64,000 nucleotides of DNA from NCBI RefSeq assembly GCF_005048855.1, contig NZ_SUME01000004.1, positions 62,001 to 126,000 on the forward strand, in the 5' to 3' direction. A program made the position numbers and the translations under genes. This DNA comes from Sphingobacterium olei. Its GTDB lineage: Bacteria > Bacteroidota > Bacteroidia > Sphingobacteriales > Sphingobacteriaceae. This document shows positions 8,862 through 18,497 of this stretch, one piece after another; the stretch's first letter is position 1; the number at the start of each line of letters is the position of its first letter. Below the pieces are notes generated by a model. It was not told the origin of the DNA. It made no database searches and saw nothing but the letters and a program-made list of their open reading frames with translations.

Positions 8862-10019
8862 ATGATAGAGACTACAGTACTTAAAAACAGATATAACGAA
8901 ATATTTGGATCGGATCCTGATTTGCTAGCCAAATCACCGGGCCGGATTAATATTATTGGCGAACACACAGATTACAACGAAGGCTTCGTTTTACCGACGG
9001 CCATTGATAAGGCAATTTACATTGCCGTAGGAAAACGTAACGATCAAGAAATTCATCTCTATGCGGAAGATTTCAACGAAAACTATTCGGTAAATCTTGC
9101 TGATCTAGCTATAACCGATAAAGGGTGGCCAAATTATATTTTGGGTGTGGTAGATCAATTACAGAAATTAAATCTTCCAGTAGATGGTTTCAACCTTTAT
9201 TTGGACGGGGATGTACCACTGGGAGCAGGTTTGTCGTCTTCGGCTGCGGTAGAATGTGCTACCGGATTTGCACTGAACGAGCTGTTTTCATTTGGCTTAA
9301 AAAGGGTAGATATCGCGAAAATAGGCCAATTGGCTGAACACACGTATGCCGGTGTAAAATGCGGCATCATGGATCAATTTGCTTCGGTATTAAGCAAGGA
9401 AGGCCATGTACTTCGACTCGACTGCCGCACATTGGAATATGAATATGTCCCCTTGGAGCTTGGAGCGTATGAAATTGTGTTGCTAAACACGAATGTTAAA
9501 CATTCCTTGGCCTCGTCGGCCTATAACAAAAGAAGAGAGTTGTGCGAGCAAGGGGTAGCTTGGGTAAAGGAGAAGCACGCGGATGTAAATAGCCTTCGTG
9601 ATATTACGGTCGATATGTTAGACGAGTTGGTAAAAGATCGTGACGTGGACACATATACGAAATGCAAGTATGTGGTAGAGGAGAATATACGCTTGGATAA
9701 AGCTTGCGAAGCATTGAAAAAAGGTGATATTGAAGAGCTTGGTAAGCAGTTGTTTTTTGCGCATGCTGCTTTGAGTGACGAATATGATGTGAGCTGCGAA
9801 GAGTTGGATTTTTTAGTGGATTTTGTAAAGGATATTCCTGAAGTAGTAGGTGCACGGATGATGGGAGGTGGCTTTGGCGGTTGCACGATCAATATCGTGA
9901 AAAAAGGTTTTGGACAGCAACTTGCTGATGCAATAGCTCCGGCTTATAAGACGAAGTTTAACCTCGAATTGGATCCAATATTTGTGAAAGCGGATGGAGG
10001 TTCACAACTTCTGAAATAG
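8862..10019 (+). CDS. galK: Galactokinase
   Basis: GalK phosphorylates alpha-D-galactose to galactose 1-phosphate. The GHMP kinase motifs are complete: the galactokinase signature GRINIIGEHTDYNEG (27-41), the ATP loop PLGAGLSSS (119-127), catalytic base Asp171 in GIMDQF, and GGGFGGC (335-341). Length (385) is typical. Its ATG follows the galT stop directly. A secreted GalM lipoprotein follows 30 bases downstream, which completes an operon for galactose released outside the cytoplasm. Confidence 0.96.
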   Translation: MIETTVLKNRYNEIFGSDPDLLAKSPGRINIIGEHTDYNEGFVLPTAIDKAIYIAVGKRNDQEIHLYAEDFNENYSVNLADLAITDKGWPNYILGVVDQLQKLNLPVDGFNLYLDGDVPLGAGLSSSAAVECATGFALNELFSFGLKRVDIAKIGQLAEHTYAGVKCGIMDQFASVLSKEGHVLRLDCRTLEYEYVPLELGAYEIVLLNTNVKHSLASSAYNKRRELCEQGVAWVKEKHADVNSLRDITVDMLDELVKDRDVDTYTKCKYVVEENIRLDKACEALKKGDIEELGKQLFFAHAALSDEYDVSCEELDFLVDFVKDIPEVVGARMMGGGFGGCTINIVKKGFGQQLADAIAPAYKTKFNLELDPIFVKADGGSQLLK

Positions 10020-10049
10020 AATATTAATATAACTTAATTATAAACAAAT

Positions 10050-11210
10050 ATGACAAAATTTTCATTACTTGGACTTGGTGTGCTATCACTGGCATTCGTT
10101 TCGTGCCAATCGTCAACCAACAGTTCTTCTTCGCAAGATTCAACCTCCCATACTGGAGTAGATACTTCCCATTCTTTTGCTGCTGAAATTGATGGCAAAA
10201 AGATAGATCTGTATACGATCAAAAGTCAGTCAGGTCTGTCGGCATCATTTACAAATTATGGTGCGCGTTTGGTATCGCTGAATGTACCCGATAAAAATGG
10301 GGCAACAGTGGACGTCAGTTTGGGATTTAACACGGCAACGGAATATAATAATCCCGCAGAAGCATATTATGGCGCTATTGTAGGTCCGTTTGGTAATCGT
10401 ATTGCCAACGGTAAATTCAAGCTCAGTGGTACAGAATATACCTTGCCACAAAATAACAATGGACACACATTACATGGCGGTTTAAAAGGAACTCATTTTC
10501 AGGCATGGGAAGGGCAGCAACTGAATGATAGTACAATCCAATTTGCTTACACCCTGCCCGATGGTAACGAAGGATTTCCTGGAAACTTGGACATCAAAGT
10601 TACTTATGGGCTACGGAATACAGGTTTGGAAATTGATTACATAGCAACGACTGATAAAGAAACCGTGGTAAACTTAACCAATCATGCTTATTTTAACCTG
10701 AACGGAGAAGGAAGTGGAACGATCCTCGATCATCAACTTCAAATTTTAGCAGATAAGTACACGCCTGTGGATGGTGGTTTGATTCCTACCGGAGAGTTGG
10801 CGCCGGTAAAAGGTACACCTTTTGATTTTACCCAACCCAAAACGATAGGTCAGGATATAGGTGTAGAGAATGAGCAGTTGACCTTTGGGAAAGGATATGA
10901 TCACAATTGGGCGCTAAATGGGACAAAAGTGGATGGATTGAACCATGCGGCGACTTTAATGGGGGATCAGTCTGGAATTGTAATGGATATTTATACGGCT
11001 GAGCCAGGTATTCAATTTTATAGCGGTAACTTCATGGCCGGTAAGGTAACATTGAAAAATGGTAAAAAGGATGATTTTAGAACGGGACTATGTTTGGAGA
11101 CGCAGCATTTTCCGGATTCCCCTAATCAACCCAATTTTCCATCAACGGTGTTAAAACCGGGAGATACGTACAAGACGAAAACAATCTATAGCTTTTCGGT
11201 AAAGAAATAA
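10050..11210 (+). CDS. galM: Aldose 1-epimerase (mutarotase), lipoprotein
   Basis: GalM interconverts alpha and beta anomers of galactose and other aldoses. The N-terminus is a lipoprotein signal with lipobox AFVSC near residue 22, followed by a Ser/Thr-rich linker, so the enzyme probably sits in the periplasm or outer membrane. Family motifs present are GNRIANGKF, NNGHTLHGG (substrate His), NLTNHAYFNLNG (catalytic His), and LETQHFPDSPN with the catalytic Glu. The length of 386 is normal. It is the last gene of galT-galK-galM. Confidence 0.93.
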   Translation: MTKFSLLGLGVLSLAFVSCQSSTNSSSSQDSTSHTGVDTSHSFAAEIDGKKIDLYTIKSQSGLSASFTNYGARLVSLNVPDKNGATVDVSLGFNTATEYNNPAEAYYGAIVGPFGNRIANGKFKLSGTEYTLPQNNNGHTLHGGLKGTHFQAWEGQQLNDSTIQFAYTLPDGNEGFPGNLDIKVTYGLRNTGLEIDYIATTDKETVVNLTNHAYFNLNGEGSGTILDHQLQILADKYTPVDGGLIPTGELAPVKGTPFDFTQPKTIGQDIGVENEQLTFGKGYDHNWALNGTKVDGLNHAATLMGDQSGIVMDIYTAEPGIQFYSGNFMAGKVTLKNGKKDDFRTGLCLETQHFPDSPNQPNFPSTVLKPGDTYKTKTIYSFSVKK

Positions 11211-11211
11211 T

Positions 11212-11243
11212 AAGTAAGAGGCTCCGTAAGGAGCCTTTTACTT
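11212..11243. terminator. Bidirectional terminator between galM and the metB-like gene
   Basis: The arms at 11212-11225 and 11230-11243 pair at 13 of 14 positions around a GTAA tetraloop. They are flanked by T- and A-rich ends, and the hairpin lies between convergent stop codons. Confidence 0.8.
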
Positions 11244-11246
11244 ATG

Positions 11247-12431
11247 CTAAATCATACGGATTGCCTGATCGAAATCTGCGATCAGGTCGTCAATGTGTTC
11301 AATACCTACTGAAATCCGAAGCATTCCTTTTGTAATACCGGAGGTTTGTTTTTGTTCCGCTGAATGATGCGAGCCCCACATGCTTGCCGGATGGACAACC
11401 AGAGATTCAACCCCTCCCAAGCTCGCTGCATTCGTAAATATTTTTAGGTTGTTGAGTATTCTTTGGGCATTTTGAAAGGCATTTTCTTCACTTTGTCCTA
11501 CCACTTCTATACACATCATTCCTGTGAAACCTTTCATCTGTTTCTTTGCTAGCTCATGCTGTGGATGTGAAGGTAACCCGACATAGGCGACATGCTGGAT
11601 AGCGGCATTTCTTTCCAGCCACTCCGCTAATTGTTGTGCGTTCTCGTTAATCTGTCTAACCCGAAGCGAAAGGGTTTTTAAACCTCTTAACAGCAGCCAA
11701 GAGTCAAATGGACTTAACGTGGCGCCCAATACTAGGGAACGGCTCCAGACTTTCTCAATATATTCTTTGGAACCACATACGATGCCTGCGGTTAAATCAG
11801 AATGTCCGCCCAGATACTTTGTGGCACTATGAATAACGACGTCGATACCAAATTCACTGGGCACCTGATTTATGGGGGAAGCAAATGTATTATCCACCAT
11901 AGTCGTGATACCTTTTTCTTTTCCTAATCTTCCCAATAGCTCAAGGTCCGTAATATCTAAATTTGGATTGGATGGTGTTTCTAAATAAATAAGTTTGGTG
12001 TTCGATTGTATGGCTGCTTCGAACGCATTGATATCCTTTTGGTCAACATGTGTGATTTCGATGCCATAGTCGATTAAGAATTGCTTGAAGAACAAGGTGG
12101 TTCCCGAATAATGCGCATGCTGGGCAATGATATGATCTCCAGCCTTGACAAGTGCGAGGATAGCCGTGCTGATGGCCGCCATACCCGTGGATAAAACCAA
12201 AGCATCTGCTGTTTTTTCCAAATTTGCAACAATGACAGCAACTTGACTATTCGTCGGATTGCCATGACGGTGATAAAATTCCGGGTATTTTGGCGCGGTC
12301 GCGGCAGTAATATAGGCGTCTATATCTTCGCTTGCCAGATATGTTGACGATTGATAAATAGGAGCTACTACGGCATTTGTTTTATTAAATTCTTCGCCGA
12401 TGTGAATAAGATTCGTTTCTACCTTTGCCAT
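11247..12431 (-). CDS. Cys/Met metabolism PLP enzyme (cystathionine gamma-synthase / gamma-lyase type)
   Basis: The 394-residue product is a fold-type-I PLP enzyme of the trans-sulfuration family. It has PIYQSSTY, YHRHGNPT, STGMAAIS, LETPSNP, VDNTFASP, and the PLP-binding lysine in HSATKYLGGHSD. The family includes cystathionine gamma-synthase, cystathionine lyases, O-acetylhomoserine sulfhydrylase and methionine gamma-lyase, which cannot be separated by eye. No other methionine gene is adjacent. It is flanked upstream by copy 2 of the dispersed repeat. Confidence 0.88.
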   Translation of the reverse strand: MAKVETNLIHIGEEFNKTNAVVAPIYQSSTYLASEDIDAYITAATAPKYPEFYHRHGNPTNSQVAVIVANLEKTADALVLSTGMAAISTAILALVKAGDHIIAQHAHYSGTTLFFKQFLIDYGIEITHVDQKDINAFEAAIQSNTKLIYLETPSNPNLDITDLELLGRLGKEKGITTMVDNTFASPINQVPSEFGIDVVIHSATKYLGGHSDLTAGIVCGSKEYIEKVWSRSLVLGATLSPFDSWLLLRGLKTLSLRVRQINENAQQLAEWLERNAAIQHVAYVGLPSHPQHELAKKQMKGFTGMMCIEVVGQSEENAFQNAQRILNNLKIFTNAASLGGVESLVVHPASMWGSHHSAEQKQTSGITKGMLRISVGIEHIDDLIADFDQAIRMI

Positions 12432-12449
12432 GTCATATGTTTAGTTTAT

Positions 12450-12457
12450 CAAAAGTA
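12450..12457 (-). promoter_or_regulatory. -7 promoter box of the metB-like gene
   Basis: The minus strand reads TACTTTTG, a perfect TAnnTTTG, 18 nt upstream of the ATG at 12431. I see no -33 TTG at the expected distance. Confidence 0.4.
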
Positions 12458-12561
12458 ATAAAATCTATTTGGTTAGTAGATATTCTTTGGTGTTTTAATG
12501 TCATGAAGTAAATGTTTAGTTTTGGGGAGTAATAATGAAGGTTTAAATTAGGCAATTAACT

Positions 12562-13031
12562 TTGTCCATTGCTTTTCCTCTCCGCCACTCGCCGTGGCAG
12601 GGCCTTCTTTTTTACCCTAAAAAAGAAGCAAAAAAATCGTCGCTGTACCGGCTCGACACCACGGCTCACCATTCCTGCTATTGTCGACCCGCTAAGGCGA
12701 CATTTTTCGTGAATGTATGGGTACTACGTTTTTTATTAAATATTTACTTTGAACTCCAGCTGAAATTAGAAAGGACGACCTAGGCCGATGTAGCGTTATG
12801 AAAGCTTTTGGATTTGCGTTAAGAACAGATCTACGAAGTGCAACGGCTTGGAGCTGTTTAGTAAATCCAAAAGCTTTTAGCGTAACATTGGCCCAGTCTT
12901 GATCTTTTGGTCCATTTTCCATCAAGGGAAAAGGACTAGGCCGCCCGCCGATGAGGGCAAAAAGATAAATAAGGATATTAATGCTTGTCAATATAATTTG
13001 GAATTTGCGAGCGACAAACTGTTAAAATAAA
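12562..13031 (-). repeat. Dispersed non-coding repeat, copy 2 (minus orientation)
   Basis: This is the reverse complement of the element at 7151-7618, with many substitutions and small indels. The best-kept block is 12775-12895: the word around aaagcttttggattt and its inverted partner near ctgttcttaacgcaaatcc. Its 15-bp stem is perfectly paired here as well. The outer stem (tcaaaagaagcaaaa) seen in copy 1 has decayed. Short open frames inside are not shared with copy 1. The element fills nearly all of the gap between the metB-like gene and mfd. Confidence 0.8.
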
Positions 13032-13065
13032 CCTTCATTTAAAATTATCACGCCCTGAGATCCGC

Positions 13066-16000
13066 TTACACCATTTCTTTTAACAGATTTAGCGCGTATT
13101 CGATACTGTTTACATTATTTACGGCTATACGTAGCTGTCCTTTTACCTCTTTTAGATTACTGACAGCGGGATGGGCTTGTACAAAAGCCAATACTTTGCC
13201 GAATTGATCGGATTCAAAGTAAGCAGATTTGGGATTGTTGATGAAATAGCCTTTTAACGCATTTTTCTTGAAGGATATTTTTTCTAACCCGATTTCCTTT
13301 CCCATCCATTGAAGCCTTAACGTATTGAATAATTCGTGTACTTGGGCTGGTACTGGTCCAAATCGATCTGTCAGCGATTGGATAAAGTCCTGTAGCTGCG
13401 ATTCGTTTTCAAGTTTTGCGATATCATTGTATAGATTGTAACGCTCTCCGATATTGGTAACATATTCATCTGGAATCAATACTTCTAAATCGGTATCTAT
13501 CTGTGTAAAAGTGACGTATTTATGATTTTTGTCATCGGCAAATAGGTCTGAAAATTCATCTTCTTTTAACTCCTGTACCGCTTCGTCAAGGATTTTATTA
13601 TACATTTCAAAGCCTATTTCTGCAATGAATCCCGATTGCTCCGCTCCTAAAAGATTACCGGAGCCGCGTATATCCAAGTCGCGCATGGCAACGTTGAAGC
13701 CTGATCCCAATTCAGAGAATTCTTCAATTGCTGAAAGTCGTTTATAGGCCTCATTGGTAAGGGTCGATAGCGGAGGACTTAATAGATAGCAAAATGCTTT
13801 TTTATTAGAACGCCCTACGCGGCCGCGCATTTGATGTAAATCACTCAAGCCAAACATATGCGCATGGTTGATGATAATAGTGTTGGCGTTAGGAATGTCT
13901 AGTCCGGCTTCAATAATAGTTGTCGCCACCAAGACATCGTAATCGTTGTTGATAAATTTCAACATCACATCTTCTAAATCATCTCCCTCCAATTGGCCAT
14001 GCGCTACACCGACCCGCGCTCCAGGCACCAGTCTTTGGATCATCGCACCCAATTGTTTTAGATCTGCTACGCGATTGTGGATAAAAAACACCTGTCCGCT
14101 GCGGTCCAATTCGTAAGATACAGCCTCCTGAATCAAGGTCTCATTATATACGTGCAATTCCGTTTGTACGGGTTGTCGGTTCGGGGGGGGAGTGGTGATC
14201 AAACTTAGATCCCGAGCGCCCATCAACGAAAAATGCAGTGTGCGTGGTATAGGTGTGGCGGTCAATGTTAAGGAATCAACATTGGCGCGCATCACTTTTA
14301 GCTTTTCTTTGACGGATACCCCGAATTTTTGTTCTTCGTCGATGATCATCAGTCCTAAATCTTTGAATTTCACATCCTTGCTTACTAGACGGTGCGTACC
14401 GATGATAATATCGATTTTACCATCCGCTAGTTTGCTGAGTGTTTCTTTGATCTGTTTAGACGTCTTGAATCGATTGATGTAATCAATATTTGCCGGGAGG
14501 CCTTGAAGACGTTCTTTAAATGTACGGTAATGTTGCAGCGCAAGGATAGTGGTTGGTACTAACACGGCTACCTGTTTGCTATCGGCTACGGCCTTAAAAG
14601 CCGCGCGGATGGCAACCTCTGTTTTACCGAAACCTACGTCACCGCATACTAATCGATCCATCGGATGCGGAGATTCCATGTCACGTTTTACATCGGCAGT
14701 CGCTTTCTCTTGATCTGGGGTGTCTTCGTAAATAAAAGAGGCCTCTAATTCGTTCTGTAGATAGCTGTCCGGACTGAAGGCGTTACCTGTCTGTGCCTTC
14801 CGTTTGGCATAGAGAACGATCAAATCGCGCGCGATATCTTTAACCTTCTTTTTAGTCGTTTTCTTAAGCTTGTCCCAGGTATCGGTTCCTAGCTTATTCA
14901 TTTTGGGAACAGATCCTTCCTTTCCCGAATACTTAGAAATGCGATTAAGGGAATTTATATTAACATACAATAGGTCGTTGTCGGCATAAACCAATCGTAT
15001 CATCTCTTGCGTTTTGCCATTCACGTCTACTTTTTCCAGTCCGGCGTATTTACCTACACCATGATCAATATGGGTGATGTAATCGCCCGGTTTGAGATCA
15101 CGCAGCTCCTTCAGCGTAATAGCTTGCGAGCGCTCATAGCCTTTCTTCCGTTTGTATTTGTAATATCGGTCGAAAATCTGATGATCTGTATAGCAAGCAA
15201 GTTGTATGGTGTCATCTCTGAAGCCTTCGCGTAAAGCGCGGTGTACCGGTATGAATGTATTGGACTTATCCAGATCTTCCAATATGGCATAGATTCGCTC
15301 TATCTGTTTGTTGGAATCTGAAAATATTAAATTGGTGATCTTATGCTTCTCATTCTCCTTCATATTGTGTGTGAGAAGCGTAAAGTCTTTATTGAAGGAG
15401 GGTTGGGGGTGTGTGTCGAAAGTAATCACCTCCGATGCATTATAGAAAAACTGTTTGCCAAATTCGATATTCGGAAATTCAAACAACAGGGAGGCAAAAT
15501 TTCGGTCATCGGTAAAGGTAAATCGGGGGTCAAGCCATTCGGGATTGTCTTTTATCTCTTTTTCGGACAGCGCTTTCCAAAACTGTGAAGCCTTTTTATA
15601 TCCTTCTTTGATAATATCGAAGGTAAATTGAACATCTTTAATCCATACCACCGTGTTTTTATCGACATATTCGAGTAGAGAGATGTGGTTATTCGCTAGA
15701 AACTTTGCTTGGACATTAGGAACAATCGTGACGGTGTGTATTTTGCTTACGGAGAGCTGGCTTTCAATGTCAAAAGTCCGGATGCTTTCTATCTCATCGC
15801 CAAAGAACTCAATCCGATAGGGGAGATCGTTGGAGAAGGAAAAAATGTCGACGATGCCTCCTCGAATGGCAAACTGCCCGGGTTCGTACACGAAATCGAC
15901 GCGGTCAAAGTCATATTCATAAAGGAATTCATTGATGAAATCAATACCAACTTTAATATTTTGGGTGATTTCGAGTGTGTTTTTCTCAAGATCACTTCGG

Positions 16001-16401
16001 TTGATGACCTTCTCCGCGATTGCCTCGGGATAAGTGACCACAATTTTCGGTAATTCGGACGTGTGATTTAAAGCGCTTAATGTTTCAGCGCGTTGCAATA
16101 CATGGGCGCTATCTAGTTGCGTGAATTCAAAAGCTTTTCGATAGGAGGCTGGGAAAAATAGGATCTGCTTGTCAAAGATACTTTCGAGGTCACTGAGAAA
16201 ATAGGAAGCGTCTTCATGGTTAGGCAAAATAAAAACATACGGACGTACGTGAAGATGATAAGCTGCCGAAGCAACCATCGCATCTGCGGAACCAATTAAA
16301 CCTTTAAGATGAACTTTTGGACTTTTGTTTTGGATCGATTTGACAAGTGTTTTTACCTGCTCGATCTCCCTGTATTTTTCTAAAATTTCTTGAATACCCA
16401 C
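13066..16401 (-). CDS. mfd: Transcription-repair coupling factor
   Basis: Mfd removes RNA polymerase stalled at DNA lesions and recruits UvrA. The 1111-residue protein has UvrB-like N-terminal domains. The RNA-polymerase-interacting CarD-like domain lies near residues 440-500 (HIDHGVGKYAGLEKV). The RecG-like helicase follows: Walker A GDVGFGKTE near 585, DEEQ near 688, TLTATPIPRTL near 713 and QMRGRVGRS near 857. The TRCF domain is near 960-1060. The start codon is GTG at 16399-16401; no upstream ATG is in frame before a stop. The upstream neighbour on the same strand is a hypothetical helical protein. Confidence 0.96.
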   Translation of the reverse strand: MGIQEILEKYREIEQVKTLVKSIQNKSPKVHLKGLIGSADAMVASAAYHLHVRPYVFILPNHEDASYFLSDLESIFDKQILFFPASYRKAFEFTQLDSAHVLQRAETLSALNHTSELPKIVVTYPEAIAEKVINRSDLEKNTLEITQNIKVGIDFINEFLYEYDFDRVDFVYEPGQFAIRGGIVDIFSFSNDLPYRIEFFGDEIESIRTFDIESQLSVSKIHTVTIVPNVQAKFLANNHISLLEYVDKNTVVWIKDVQFTFDIIKEGYKKASQFWKALSEKEIKDNPEWLDPRFTFTDDRNFASLLFEFPNIEFGKQFFYNASEVITFDTHPQPSFNKDFTLLTHNMKENEKHKITNLIFSDSNKQIERIYAILEDLDKSNTFIPVHRALREGFRDDTIQLACYTDHQIFDRYYKYKRKKGYERSQAITLKELRDLKPGDYITHIDHGVGKYAGLEKVDVNGKTQEMIRLVYADNDLLYVNINSLNRISKYSGKEGSVPKMNKLGTDTWDKLKKTTKKKVKDIARDLIVLYAKRKAQTGNAFSPDSYLQNELEASFIYEDTPDQEKATADVKRDMESPHPMDRLVCGDVGFGKTEVAIRAAFKAVADSKQVAVLVPTTILALQHYRTFKERLQGLPANIDYINRFKTSKQIKETLSKLADGKIDIIIGTHRLVSKDVKFKDLGLMIIDEEQKFGVSVKEKLKVMRANVDSLTLTATPIPRTLHFSLMGARDLSLITTPPPNRQPVQTELHVYNETLIQEAVSYELDRSGQVFFIHNRVADLKQLGAMIQRLVPGARVGVAHGQLEGDDLEDVMLKFINNDYDVLVATTIIEAGLDIPNANTIIINHAHMFGLSDLHQMRGRVGRSNKKAFCYLLSPPLSTLTNEAYKRLSAIEEFSELGSGFNVAMRDLDIRGSGNLLGAEQSGFIAEIGFEMYNKILDEAVQELKEDEFSDLFADDKNHKYVTFTQIDTDLEVLIPDEYVTNIGERYNLYNDIAKLENESQLQDFIQSLTDRFGPVPAQVHELFNTLRLQWMGKEIGLEKISFKKNALKGYFINNPKSAYFESDQFGKVLAFVQAHPAVSNLKEVKGQLRIAVNNVNSIEYALNLLKEMV

Positions 16402-16447
16402 CCGAAGAATTACTTTTTATGCGAAGTTACTAAAATAAATTTATAGC

Positions 16448-16993
16448 TCAACGCAGTCCATGTTTCATGCCAAATTCCGCTACGAATTCCATCTCATTCT
16501 GTAAGTCGAATTGTAAATCTTCATGTAACTTATCGAATTTTCCGTTAACATTTTTTATTCGACCTGCCGCATAATTTCGGAGCTTCAAACCGCTGCTCAC
16601 AGCCGTGGATTCGAAAAGTTTAGGAAACTTCTCAAAGGCTGTCTTTAACAGGTATATTCGACATTCAATCTCACTTATCTTGTCTTTTGTTACCTTTTCA
16701 TGTTCATTTATACTTCCGCTCGCTTGACGTAGAAGTATATTTAGTGCTCTATATTGGCTATAGGTAGGTATGTTTTTGATGGAGTTTTCAGCTTCGGACA
16801 TTAGATTTTCTAAACTTCCTTTCAGCTTTTTAATTCGATCTTCTAAGTCTAGTTCATCTTCTAGTAGCTGGAAATGTAGCTGTTTCAATAGCATTTTGTC
16901 TTTATTAATCAGACGTACAAGCAGCTTGTCTTTCTCTTTTTGTGAAAGCGAAAGAACAGCTTCTTTAAGGGTGTTGTTTTTATGTAAAGACAT
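16448..16993 (-). CDS. Hypothetical helical protein
   Basis: The 181-residue product is not recognised. It is charged, rich in Leu, Lys and Glu, and predicted almost entirely helical with heptad-like stretches (LEDRIKKLKGSLENL, ISEIECRIYLLKTAFEKF). It has no signal peptide or membrane segment, so it is probably cytoplasmic. It sits 46 bases upstream of mfd on the same strand and may be co-transcribed. I assign no function. Confidence 0.65.
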   Translation of the reverse strand: MSLHKNNTLKEAVLSLSQKEKDKLLVRLINKDKMLLKQLHFQLLEDELDLEDRIKKLKGSLENLMSEAENSIKNIPTYSQYRALNILLRQASGSINEHEKVTKDKISEIECRIYLLKTAFEKFPKLFESTAVSSGLKLRNYAAGRIKNVNGKFDKLHEDLQFDLQNEMEFVAEFGMKHGLR

Positions 16994-17119
16994 ATGCTAA
17001 TCTAAAAAAATATCTGCAAAAAAAACGTTGAATTTTGGTGGAAATAGTATTGAAATATAAATCCGTAAAAAGTACCATTGAAAAAGCTAAATGTACCATT
17101 CGATCTGGTAGTATTTAAA

Positions 17120-17127
17120 TATCTTTG
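17120..17127 (+). promoter_or_regulatory. -7 promoter box of the AraC gene, probable leaderless start
   Basis: TATCTTTG is a perfect TAnnTTTG and ends 5 nt before the ATG at 17133. This is the same spacing as at ispH. It argues against the in-frame GTG at 17127, which overlaps the box. Confidence 0.5.
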
Positions 17128-17132
17128 TGTCA

Positions 17133-17987
17133 ATGATTACAAGCGCCCCCATACTCGATCAATGTACTTTATCGGCCGATAAAGAAGGGGGAATTCTTGT
17201 TGAGCGTTTGTCGAGTTATCTGGAAAGGAATAATAATCTTGTTTTTCCTCACCAGCATAACTTTTATCATTTTGTAATATTTACAAATGGAGGAGGAAAA
17301 CATACCATCGACTTTGATGAATATGAGGTCCGGCCTTGGCAGGTTTATTTTATGATTCCTGGGCAAATTCATACGTGGAATTTCGAAGGCGCGGTAGAAG
17401 GGTATATTGTTAACTTTAGCGTGGATACATTCCAAACTTTTCTACTGCAACCAGATTATCTTTCAAACTTCCCATTCTTCTTAGGTCTTAAGCATACATG
17501 TGTTTTTATGATTTCCCATGAATATCAGGATACCATTTTGCGGGTAATGGATAGGTTGATTCAAAGATCCTTCGGTATGGATTTTATAAAGGTGTCCTTG
17601 CTGTATTTTTTTATGGTATTAGAACAGCAAATGGAGCCAAATGAAAGGCATGAAGCCTCGTCATATAATTATACATTACTTAAAAATTTTAGAGCGCTGG
17701 TCGAAAAGAAATATAAAGACTTACATTTACCGAAGCAGTACGCGGCGCTTCTTTATATTACGCCCAATCATCTTAATGCACTTTCAAAAGAGTATCTGGG
17801 CCTTTCGGCTGGAGAACTTATTCGTAATAGGATTTTGCTGGAGGCGAAGCGCTTATTGGTGGTACATCAGCACAGCATTAGTGAGATAGCGTACGAATTG
17901 AATTTTAGTGATAATTCGTATTTCACGAAATTTTTCAAAAAAATGGAGGGAATTACACCGGAGGAATTTAGAAGAAAGAAGCAGTAA
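17133..17987 (+). CDS. AraC-family transcriptional regulator with cupin sensor domain
   Basis: The 284-residue protein has an N-terminal AraC-ligand-binding cupin (about 30-130), with the HQHNFYHFVIFTNGGG and PGQIHTW motifs. The C-terminal double helix-turn-helix domain (about 188-284) includes LGLSAGELIRNRILLEAKRLL and LNFSDNSYFTKFFKKMEGITPEEFR. It probably senses a small molecule and activates a nearby or distant gene. The ligand is unknown. It is followed after 15 bases by a DUF983 gene. It is divergent from the helical hypothetical gene. Confidence 0.9.
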   Translation: MITSAPILDQCTLSADKEGGILVERLSSYLERNNNLVFPHQHNFYHFVIFTNGGGKHTIDFDEYEVRPWQVYFMIPGQIHTWNFEGAVEGYIVNFSVDTFQTFLLQPDYLSNFPFFLGLKHTCVFMISHEYQDTILRVMDRLIQRSFGMDFIKVSLLYFFMVLEQQMEPNERHEASSYNYTLLKNFRALVEKKYKDLHLPKQYAALLYITPNHLNALSKEYLGLSAGELIRNRILLEAKRLLVVHQHSISEIAYELNFSDNSYFTKFFKKMEGITPEEFRRKKQ

Positions 17988-18002
17988 GATATAGAAGAAA
18001 TT

Positions 18003-18434
18003 ATGGAAGAAGCAAAATATATTATTCCCAGTGAGCTGAAAAGCGCTGCAAATGGAAAGTGTCCTCGGTGTAGAAAAGGGGATATGTTCGAAGGGCCGCT
18101 ATTTAGTTTTTCGTCTAAAAAGATGCGAAATACCTGTCCGCATTGTGGTCTTAAATTCGAGAAAGAGCCTGGTTATTTTTACGTAGCGATGTACGTGAGT
18201 TATGTATTTGTCGTAGCGGAGTTAGTGAGCGTATGTATAGGGACATATATCATTACACGGAATATGGAATCGCCATGGCTTTACCTTACTGTAGCCGTAT
18301 TAGCGACCATCCTCTTGGCGCCATTTAATTATAGGTACTCCCGCATTGTATTGATGTACTGGCTAACACCAGCATTCAAATATAGACCGGAGCGCTATGC
18401 TGATGTGAAAGAAGGAGAGGGTGTTAACAGATAG
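18003..18434 (+). CDS. DUF983 membrane protein
   Basis: The 143-residue product begins with a zinc-ribbon-like module, CPRCRKGDMF and CPHCGLKFEKEPGYFY. Two transmembrane segments follow (about 60-80 and 88-106), and then a conserved tail LMYWLTPAFKYRPERY. This architecture defines DUF983, a family of unknown function common in Bacteroidota. It is probably in one transcript with the AraC gene. Confidence 0.9.
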   Translation: MEEAKYIIPSELKSAANGKCPRCRKGDMFEGPLFSFSSKKMRNTCPHCGLKFEKEPGYFYVAMYVSYVFVVAELVSVCIGTYIITRNMESPWLYLTVAVLATILLAPFNYRYSRIVLMYWLTPAFKYRPERYADVKEGEGVNR

Positions 18435-18449
18435 GCCGGTGTGCAAATA

Positions 18450-18485
18450 CGCGGATTCGCAAATTCTCAAATAAGCGAATCCGCG
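18450..18485. terminator. Hairpin between the DUF983 gene and galE
   Basis: The 11-bp arms cgcggattcgc (18450-18460) and gcgaatccgcg (18475-18485) pair perfectly with a 14-nt loop, between convergent genes. There is no U-tract. Words of the type gcggattcgcaaatt also resemble dispersed intergenic repeats. Confidence 0.6.
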
Positions 18486-18497
18486 AACAACTTCTAA

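Noticed and set aside
15709-16053. A 114-codon open frame antisense to mfd
   Set aside because: It is a shadow of the conserved mfd N-terminal region.
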